In this document: positions 1 to 3,905 of the stretch, piece after piece
How the letters are laid out: every line of letters starts with the position of its first letter
Numbering within the stretch: position 1 is the first letter of the stretch
Source: Patulibacter sp.
GTDB taxonomy: Bacteria > Actinomycetota > Thermoleophilia > Solirubrobacterales > Solirubrobacteraceae
NCBI GenBank assembly: GCA_031119595.1
Contig: JAVHXX010000348.1
Coordinates: 1-5,094 of the forward strand
Direction of reading: 5' to 3'
Length of the DNA stretch: 5,094 bases
The notes under the pieces: generated by a model
The model's database searches: none
Told to the model about the DNA's origin: nothing
What the model saw: only the letters and a program-made list of their open reading frames with translations
Position numbers and translations under genes: made by a program

Positions 1-54
1 CGCGCTTCCCTGACACGGAAGAGGTCACTGGTTCGATCCCAGTATCGCCCACCA
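1..54 (+). tRNA. tRNA-Val (anticodon GAC), 3' part only
   Basis: The window opens inside a tRNA. The anticodon arm is visible: stem CTTCC, seven-base loop CTGACAC, stem GGAAG, which places GAC at positions 34-36 of the tRNA and reads valine codons GTC/GTT. The T arm follows (ACTGG, loop TTCGATC, CCAGT), then the 3' acceptor strand ATCGCCC, discriminator A51 and an encoded CCA at 52-54. The 5' acceptor strand and the D arm lie outside the window. An encoded CCA end is consistent with many actinobacterial tRNA genes. No integrase or att-like repeat is seen beside it. Confidence 0.93.
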
Positions 55-58
55 CCTG

Positions 59-84
59 AAACCCCCGGCCTCGGCCGGGGGTTT
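59..84. terminator. Bidirectional intrinsic terminator between tRNA-Val and the minus-strand gene pair
   Basis: A perfect inverted repeat with 11-bp arms (59-69 and 74-84) closes on a CTCG tetraloop. The arms start with AAA and end with TTT, so each strand gives a GC-rich stem followed by a short T run. It lies 4 bases after the tRNA CCA end and 11 bases beyond the stop codon of the converging minus-strand gene, so it can end transcription from both sides. Confidence 0.88.
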
Positions 85-95
85 CGTCGTTGCTG

Positions 96-623
96 CTACC
101 GGGTCGGCGACGTCGCCGCGTACGGATCCGTGGCCACGTTCCCGTACACGTCGGTTCGTCGGCGTCGGTCCCGCACGACGCAGATGCCGCGTGCCACGGC
201 GAGCGCGACCACGACCGCGGCGATTCCCGCGAAGAGCCACCTCCACGATGCGTCGTCCTCGATGAGCAGCCGTGCCGCCAGTAAAGCGAGCGGCGCGACG
301 ACGAGCAGGCGGCGCCACTCGGGCCACGTCGGCCGCCACAGCACCGTCATGCCCTTCTTCCACCGGCCGACCAGCACGTACGTCAGCAGGACCGCGAACG
401 GCAGCAGCCCGAGCCAGTGCACGAGCGCGTCGGCGGCGTCCTCGTAGAACGGGTGCACGATCTCACGGGCGACTCCACCAGCCGCAGCGGCGGTGAGCAC
501 CACCCACATGCGGGCCTCCCACCGGCGAGGATGCCACCACGGTGTGCGCCACCAGGCCACCCGGGTCACGACCGCGCGCCGGCGATCGTCCGCGCGACGG
601 GGAAGGCGGCGGTTCGCGGGCAT
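96..623 (-). CDS. Hypothetical helical membrane protein, 175 aa
   Basis: The family is not recognised. The chosen ATG (623-621) shares its A with the TGA stop of the upstream DUF1772-type gene (TGATG), which implies translational coupling; no convincing ribosome binding site precedes it. A GTG at 569 would give a shorter 157-aa product but has no ribosome binding site either. The N-terminus (residues 1-35) is rich in Arg and Trp. Hydrophobic stretches at about 39-50 (short), 66-86, 105-121 and 128-150 suggest three or four membrane helices, and the tail (151-175) starts with a basic RDRRRR run and is otherwise polar. The protein is probably in the cytoplasmic membrane and may act with its coupled neighbour. 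The stop TAG is at 98-96, right before the shared terminator. The reading frame remains open well upstream of this start, but that extension overlaps the DUF1772 gene and looks like shadow sequence. Confidence 0.72.
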   Translation of the reverse strand: MPANRRLPRRADDRRRAVVTRVAWWRTPWWHPRRWEARMWVVLTAAAAGGVAREIVHPFYEDAADALVHWLGLLPFAVLLTYVLVGRWKKGMTVLWRPTWPEWRRLLVVAPLALLAARLLIEDDASWRWLFAGIAAVVVALAVARGICVVRDRRRRTDVYGNVATDPYAATSPTR

Positions 624-1081
624 CACGTGCTCGAGGCCTGGACGACGGCGATGGCGGACGCCACGAACGCAATCACCGCGGCGCTCGACCGCAGGACGTC
701 GATGCGCTCCCAGCGGGTCACGATCCGTTTCCAGTCCGCCGGGGGATCGGCAGGGTCCCAGTCGTTCACGCCGATGTTGATCGGGACGGTCCCGAGGAAC
801 GACGCCAGGACGAACACCGTCAGGGCGGCGACCGCGGCGATCCGCCACACGAGCCCGTCGCCTGTTCCACCGACGACGAGGACGGCGATGGATGCCAGGA
901 CCGCAGGGATCATCAGGATCGGCACGACGACCTTGAGGGACTTGACCAGTGCGATGCGCGTGCGGACGTGCGTGTCGTCGGGCAGGGCGGCCATCGCCGG
1001 CTGGACACCCCACCGGACGATCAGCTCCTCGCCGGCGAGCAACCCGACGAGGACCAGCTGGGCCACGAGGAGGGCGTTCAC
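623..1081 (-). CDS. DUF1772-type four-helix membrane protein, 152 aa
   Basis: This is a small integral membrane protein resembling the DUF1772 (anthrone-oxygenase-like) family. Four hydrophobic helices lie at about residues 4-22, 49-70, 79-98 and 128-147. Between helices 3 and 4 is the family-typical segment: TVPIN (98-102), then NDWDP (106-110), PPADW (113-117), RWERID (123-128) and an Arg at 131. The usual length of this family is about 140-170 aa, so the gene looks complete. The GTG start at 1081 is supported by GAGGA at 1092-1088, six bases upstream. An in-frame ATG at 1156 would add 25 Arg/His-rich residues that do not look like protein of this family. It is the first gene of a minus-strand pair and lies divergent from the repressor gene, whose operators it may share. 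The enzymatic role in bacteria is not established, so no reaction is assigned. Confidence 0.82.
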   Translation of the reverse strand: MNALLVAQLVLVGLLAGEELIVRWGVQPAMAALPDDTHVRTRIALVKSLKVVVPILMIPAVLASIAVLVVGGTGDGLVWRIAAVAALTVFVLASFLGTVPINIGVNDWDPADPPADWKRIVTRWERIDVLRSSAAVIAFVASAIAVVQASST

Positions 1082-1128
1082 GTGCGGTCCTCGGCATGAT
1101 CGGCGCCGACGGTGGGGATGGTGTCCAC
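1078..1128 (-). CDS. Possible 16-aa leader peptide ahead of the DUF1772-type gene
   Basis: A short ORF starts with GTG at 1128-1126 and ends with TGA at 1080-1078. Its stop overlaps the GTG start of the DUF1772-type gene (GTGA). A purine-rich AAGGGA at 1139-1134 sits five bases before its start. The peptide would read VDTIPTVGADHAEDRT. The combination of ribosome binding site and 4-nt overlap suggests a translationally coupled leader. An ORF this short can arise by chance, and the downstream gene has its own ribosome binding site, so the call is tentative. Confidence 0.28.
   Translation of the reverse strand: MDTIPTVGADHAEDRT
1088..1092 (-). promoter_or_regulatory. Ribosome binding site fixing the DUF1772-type GTG start
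   Basis: Read on the minus strand this is GAGGA, six bases before the GTG at 1081. It decides for this start over the in-frame ATG at 1156, which lacks a comparable site. Confidence 0.65.
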
Positions 1129-1167
1129 GATGTTCCCTTCGTCCAGGAACGATCATCGCCCACGCTG

Positions 1168-1191
1168 GACCTGAAAGACATTTGCAGATCG
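1168..1191. promoter_or_regulatory. Operator copy 1 (imperfect inverted repeat) over the -35 region
   Basis: Half-sites GACCTGAA and TGCAGATC flank a 7-base spacer; six of eight positions are symmetric. Seventeen of 24 bases match the perfect operator at 1208-1231 with no gaps, and the two copies start exactly 40 bp apart, about four helical turns. The site covers the -35 hexamer of the repressor promoter (1182-1187). It is also the copy nearer the divergent DUF1772-type gene, 87 bases from its start codon. The likely binding partner is the ArsR-type repressor encoded next door (inference). Confidence 0.6.
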
Positions 1192-1210
1192 CGACAACCG
1201 GACGTACGAT
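1182..1210 (+). promoter_or_regulatory. Sigma-70-type promoter of the repressor-exporter operon
   Basis: A -35-like TTGCAG (1182-1187) and a -10-like TACGAT (1205-1210) are separated by exactly 17 bp. Transcription would start near 1216-1218, leaving a leader of about 25 bases. Operator copy 1 overlaps the -35 and operator copy 2 overlaps the -10 and start point, as expected for repression by blocking polymerase. No equally good promoter was found for the divergent minus-strand genes. Confidence 0.62.
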
Positions 1211-1231
1211 CTGAAAATCCACTTCAGATCG
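1207..1231. promoter_or_regulatory. Operator copy 2: perfect 9-bp inverted repeat over the transcription start
   Basis: The arms CGATCTGAA (1207-1215) and TTCAGATCG (1223-1231) are exact reverse complements around the 7-base spacer AATCCAC. The dyad overlaps the -10 hexamer and the predicted transcription start, and its right arm abuts the ribosome binding site of the repressor gene. Its size and symmetry suit a dimeric winged-helix repressor, and autoregulation is the normal mode of ArsR-type regulators (established for the family; inferred here). Confidence 0.75.
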
Positions 1232-1236
1232 AGGAG
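1231..1236 (+). promoter_or_regulatory. Strong ribosome binding site of the repressor gene
   Basis: GAGGAG sits five bases before the GTG at 1242 and fixes that start. Its first base is the last base of operator copy 2. Confidence 0.85.
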
Positions 1237-1241
1237 TCGCC

Positions 1242-1811
1242 GTGCAGGAGAACCGTCCCAATCTCGCCGATCCCGACGTCCTCGACGCACTGTCGCACCC
1301 GGTACGGCTCGACGTCCTGGGGTACCTGGCGGCATCGGGCCCTGCGACGGCGTCGCAATGCGCCCGGGCGGTGGGCGACACGCCGTCGAACTGCAGTTAC
1401 CACCTCAGGGTGCTCGCGTCCCACGGACTGGTCGAACCGGACCCGTCGGGCGACGGCCGGTCCAGGCCGTGGCGGACGAGCATCACCGGCTTCACCACCG
1501 ACGACGTCGATCCGGCGGACGTGGCGGGACTGGACCGGATGTTGGCGGCGTCGATCGAGCTCGACCACCATCTCCTGCGCGAGTACCTCCGCGGTCGGGA
1601 CGCGGTCCCGGAGGTTTGGCAGGCAGCGGATGTCCACGCCAGCTACGGGCTCGCGCTGACACCGACCGAACTCGCCGAGGTCGTCGCGCGGCTCGATGCC
1701 GTCGTCCGGCCGTACATCCAGGCGACGCGGGCGAACACCCCCGGTGACGCCGAACACGTCCACCTCTCACTCAGCGCGTTCCCGCGGCTCGGGTTCGGCC
1801 CCGACCGATGA
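1242..1811 (+). CDS. ArsR-like (HTH_20) winged-helix transcriptional repressor, 189 aa
   Basis: This is a DNA-binding regulator, most likely of its own operon. The winged-helix domain spans about residues 9-80. It begins with the family signature LSHPVRLDVLGYL (17-29), continues through helix 2-3 (ATASQCARAVG, 35-45), the recognition helix with SNCSYHLRVLASHGLV (49-64) and an Arg-rich wing (65-80, ending RPWRTS). Residues 81-189 form an effector or dimerisation region of unrecognised family. The GTG start is backed by GAGGAG five bases upstream. The two cysteines (40 and 51) do not form the CxC metal site of classical ArsR/SmtB sensors, so metal sensing is unlikely. The stop TGA overlaps the ATG of the MFS gene (ATGA), making repressor and exporter a coupled pair. 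Two operators lie in its promoter. The inducer is unknown. Confidence 0.9.
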   Translation: MQENRPNLADPDVLDALSHPVRLDVLGYLAASGPATASQCARAVGDTPSNCSYHLRVLASHGLVEPDPSGDGRSRPWRTSITGFTTDDVDPADVAGLDRMLAASIELDHHLLREYLRGRDAVPEVWQAADVHASYGLALTPTELAEVVARLDAVVRPYIQATRANTPGDAEHVHLSLSAFPRLGFGPDR

Positions 1812-3061
1812 CGAGCACGCCGCCCGCCACGCGCCGTGGCTTCGCAGGCTCGGCGATGGCGGTACCGGCGTTCCGACGGCTCTGGCTCGCGGGGCTCGTG
1901 TCGGACACCGGCGACTGGCTGATGTTCATCGCGTTGCCGCTCGTCGTCCTCCGGCTCACCGGATCGGCCGTCGGGACGTCGTTCGCGTTCCTCCTCGAAC
2001 TCGCCCCGCCCGTGCTGTTCGCCCCGGTCGTCGCGCGGGTCACCGACCGGCTGCCACACCGGCGCGTGATGGTCGTCGCGATGCTCGGTCAGGCCCTCAC
2101 CCTCCTGCCGCTGCTCCTCGTGCACGACCGGTCGGAGCTGCCGCTCGTCTACGCCGTCATCGTCGCGCAGGCGTCGTTCGGCGCGTTCTTCCTGCCGGCC
2201 AAGAACGCGCTCCTCCCGACGCTCGTCGGGCTCGATCGGGCGAACTCGGCGAATGCCCTCGTCGGGCTGAACAACGACCTCGGCCGGATCATCGGTGGCC
2301 CGCTCGGCGGCGTGCTGCTCGCGGTCGGGTCCATCGGCACGGTGGCGCTCGTCGACGTGGCCTCGTACGTCGTCGCCGCTGCCCTCGTCCTCAGCGTGCC
2401 GCACGGGCGACGCGTCGATCCGGCTCCGCCTGCTTCCCCCATCCCGATCGGACCGGACACCGGCGGCGTCCTCCGTGCCCTCGGCGACCGTGCAACGCGG
2501 CACCTGGTCCTGGTGAGCACGGTCGCGTCGATCGCGCAGGGGCTCTTCCTCGTCCTGTTCGTCTTCTTCGTGACCGACGTCATCCGTGGCGACGCGGCAG
2601 ACGTCGGCCTGCTGCGCGGAGTACAGGCGATCGGGGCGATCGGCGCCGGCCTCGCACTGGGGGTCCTCGGCGCGAGGATCGACGCGCTTCGGCTCGCCCT
2701 CATCGGTGCGAGCACGTTCACGGTGATCACCGTCCTCGTGTGGAACGCGTCGTTCGTCACCCACGCCGTGCCGGTCTACGCCGTGCTCTTCGCGACGATC
2801 GGTGTGCCGGCGGTGTTCATGGGCGCCGGACTCACGAGTCTGCTGCAGCAGGCAGTCGACGGCGCAGTCCGTGGGACGGCGTTCGCTGCGCTCGGGCTCG
2901 GGCAAGCGGTCGGTCAGGCGATCGGGATCACCGTCGCCGGTCTCCTCCAGGAACCGCTCGGCACCCTGCCGCTGCTGGAGGTCCAAGCCGCCGCCTACGC
3001 GATCACCGCGGTGCTGGCGTTCGTCCTGCTCCCACGGCGGTTCCGCAGCCCTCCCGGCTGA
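1808..3061 (+). CDS. MFS transporter (EntS/MFS_3-like probable exporter), 417 aa
   Basis: This is a cytoplasmic-membrane secondary transporter, probably a proton-driven exporter. Its length (417 aa) and hydrophobic pattern fit 12 membrane helices. The N-terminus has the typical FRRLWLAGLVSDTGDWLMF (22-40). The loop after helix 2 carries a variant of MFS motif A around RVTDRLPHRRVMV (77-89). The segment FFLPAKNALLPTLV (127-140) followed by NSANALVGLNNDLGRIIGGP (146-165) is characteristic of the MFS_3 (enterobactin-exporter-like) subgroup. A hydrophilic Pro-rich loop (about 199-220) separates the two halves, and the C-terminal half repeats the helical pattern to about residue 410. The ATG overlaps the repressor stop by 4 nt and has no ribosome binding site of its own, so expression should depend on translation of the repressor. 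The substrate cannot be deduced. A hairpin follows 32 bases after the stop. Confidence 0.93.
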   Translation: MTSTPPATRRGFAGSAMAVPAFRRLWLAGLVSDTGDWLMFIALPLVVLRLTGSAVGTSFAFLLELAPPVLFAPVVARVTDRLPHRRVMVVAMLGQALTLLPLLLVHDRSELPLVYAVIVAQASFGAFFLPAKNALLPTLVGLDRANSANALVGLNNDLGRIIGGPLGGVLLAVGSIGTVALVDVASYVVAAALVLSVPHGRRVDPAPPASPIPIGPDTGGVLRALGDRATRHLVLVSTVASIAQGLFLVLFVFFVTDVIRGDAADVGLLRGVQAIGAIGAGLALGVLGARIDALRLALIGASTFTVITVLVWNASFVTHAVPVYAVLFATIGVPAVFMGAGLTSLLQQAVDGAVRGTAFAALGLGQAVGQAIGITVAGLLQEPLGTLPLLEVQAAAYAITAVLAFVLLPRRFRSPPG

Positions 3062-3093
3062 CGACCGGCATCGCGGTGGCCGACCGGCGCGGC

Positions 3094-3151
3094 CATCCGC
3101 CGGACGGGAGGCTCGGTGCCGGCCCGCACCGTGCCTCCCGTCCGGCGGATG
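3094..3151. terminator. Long 26-bp hairpin after the exporter gene (probable terminator)
   Basis: The arms 3094-3112 and 3133-3151 are perfect 19-bp inverted repeats. After one T-T mismatch (3113/3132) six more pairs (3114-3119 with 3126-3131) close on a 6-base loop. No T run follows on either side, so it is not a classical intrinsic terminator. Its position after the exporter stop suggests termination or transcript-end protection; U-tract-poor terminators are common in high-GC actinobacteria. It could also be a copy of a dispersed intergenic palindrome. Confidence 0.6.
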
Positions 3152-3157
3152 CGGGCC

Positions 3158-3163
3158 TACGAT
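3158..3163 (+). promoter_or_regulatory. -10 element (TACGAT) of a probable leaderless transcript
   Basis: TACGAT is the same hexamer as the -10 of the repressor promoter. Six bases separate it from the A of an ATG at 3170, which is the spacing expected if transcription starts at the start codon itself. No good -35 is seen; the corresponding position falls inside the right arm of the hairpin. Confidence 0.4.
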
Positions 3164-3169
3164 CGCTGT

Positions 3170-3223
3170 ATGCGTGTGGCGATCACCGGAGGGACGGGCG
3201 TCGAGCGGGACGCTCGGGTGTGA
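3170..3223 (+). pseudogene. 17-codon ORF resembling the N-terminus of an NAD-dependent epimerase
   Basis: The ORF encodes MRVAITGGTGVERDARV and ends in TGA. Its first ten residues match the start of SDR-type NAD-dependent epimerases, where a first strand leads into the nucleotide-binding GGTGxxG turn. Here the match stops abruptly after GGTG and the third glycine is missing. The -10-like TACGAT placed for a leaderless start suggests a real gene start. The stop lies one base before the GTG of the response regulator, and no ribosome binding site is seen for either. It may be a gene remnant left by deletion, an assembly junction, or a short leader ORF coupled to the regulator gene. The sequence alone does not decide. 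Confidence 0.4.
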
Positions 3224-3224
3224 C

Positions 3225-3905
3225 GTGGCGAACATCCTGGTGGTCGAGGACGACCCGGAGATGCGGTCGCTCGTCGAGCGAGGGCTGACCGGCGAGGGGC
3301 ACACGGTCACCGTCGTGGGCGACGGGATCGCCGCGCTCGTCGCCGCGCGCGCACAGTCGTTCGACGCGGCAGCGATCGACGTGATGCTGCCCGAGATGAC
3401 CGGGTTCGAGGTCTGCCGACGACTCCGAGAGCTCGGGGAGGACTTCCCGGTGGTGCTCGTCACCGCACGTGACGCCGTGGACGACCGGGTCTTCGGGCTC
3501 GACTCCGGTGCCGACGACTACCTGACGAAGCCCTTCGCGATCGCCGAACTCAACGCCCGTATCCGCGCCCACCTCCGGCGGCGCGCTGCCGGGACCGCGA
3601 CGATCGTGGAGGCGGGGACGGTCCGGCTGGACACCGTCGCGGTCCGGGCGTCGGTCCGCGGCCGCGACATGCCCCTGAGCGTCAAGGAGTTCTCGCTGCT
3701 CCGGTTCCTCGTCCAGGGGTCGCCGTCGCCGCGGACGCGAGCGGACGTGCTGCGGGAGGTGTGGGGGAGCGCCGAGCACTTCGACCCCACGATCGTCGAC
3801 CAGTACGTCAGCTACGTGCGCAAGAAGCTGCACGCAGCAGGGGCCGACGTCGCGATCCGCACGGTCCGCGGCGTCGGGTACGCGCTCGAGGTCGTCGCGT
3901 CCTGA
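3225..3905 (+). CDS. OmpR/PhoB-family response regulator, 226 aa
   Basis: This is the cytoplasmic transcription factor of a two-component system, activated by phosphoryl transfer from the kinase encoded next. The receiver domain (about residues 3-116) has the acidic pair D9/D10, phospho-acceptor D52 in IDVMLPEMTG, T80 in VLVTARD and K102 in TKPF. The OmpR-type winged-helix effector domain (about 128-224) shows LSVKEFSLLRFL (151-162), TRADVLREVWG (171-181), VDQYVSYVRKKL (191-202) and IRTVRGVGYAL (211-221). Length and residues are complete. The GTG at 3225 gives the standard VANILVVEDD start; an upstream in-frame GTG at 3174 would add 17 atypical residues. No good ribosome binding site precedes 3225, but a mini-ORF ends one base earlier and a small hairpin (3202-3207 with 3211-3216) lies just upstream. 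The stop shares its A with the kinase ATG (TGATG). Confidence 0.95.
   Translation: MANILVVEDDPEMRSLVERGLTGEGHTVTVVGDGIAALVAARAQSFDAAAIDVMLPEMTGFEVCRRLRELGEDFPVVLVTARDAVDDRVFGLDSGADDYLTKPFAIAELNARIRAHLRRRAAGTATIVEAGTVRLDTVAVRASVRGRDMPLSVKEFSLLRFLVQGSPSPRTRADVLREVWGSAEHFDPTIVDQYVSYVRKKLHAAGADVAIRTVRGVGYALEVVAS

Noticed and set aside
1..54. tRNA gene as attachment site of an integrated element
   Set aside because: No integrase, no repeat of the tRNA 3' end elsewhere in the window and no mobile-element genes.
624..1181. Upstream extension of the 175-aa membrane protein to a 361-aa product
   Set aside because: The extension overlaps the DUF1772-type gene in another frame and is Arg/Pro-rich. The TGATG junction at 623 gives a natural start.
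1242..1811. Metal-sensing (arsenic/zinc type) function for the ArsR-like regulator
   Set aside because: No CxC or other clustered Cys/His metal site is visible; only isolated C40 and C51.
3062..3088. 8-bp direct repeat CGACCGGC at 3062 and 3081
   Set aside because: It is too short and GC-rich to be distinguished from chance in this sequence.
1696..3288. 530-aa plus-strand open frame overlapping the exporter gene
   Set aside because: It is Arg/Pro-rich with no domain pattern and out of frame with the convincing MFS protein; a shadow frame.
1643..3463. 606-aa minus-strand open frame opposite the exporter and regulator genes
   Set aside because: It is low-complexity Arg/Asp/Glu/Ser-rich sequence typical of antisense frames in high-GC DNA, and the opposite strand encodes clear MFS and response-regulator proteins.
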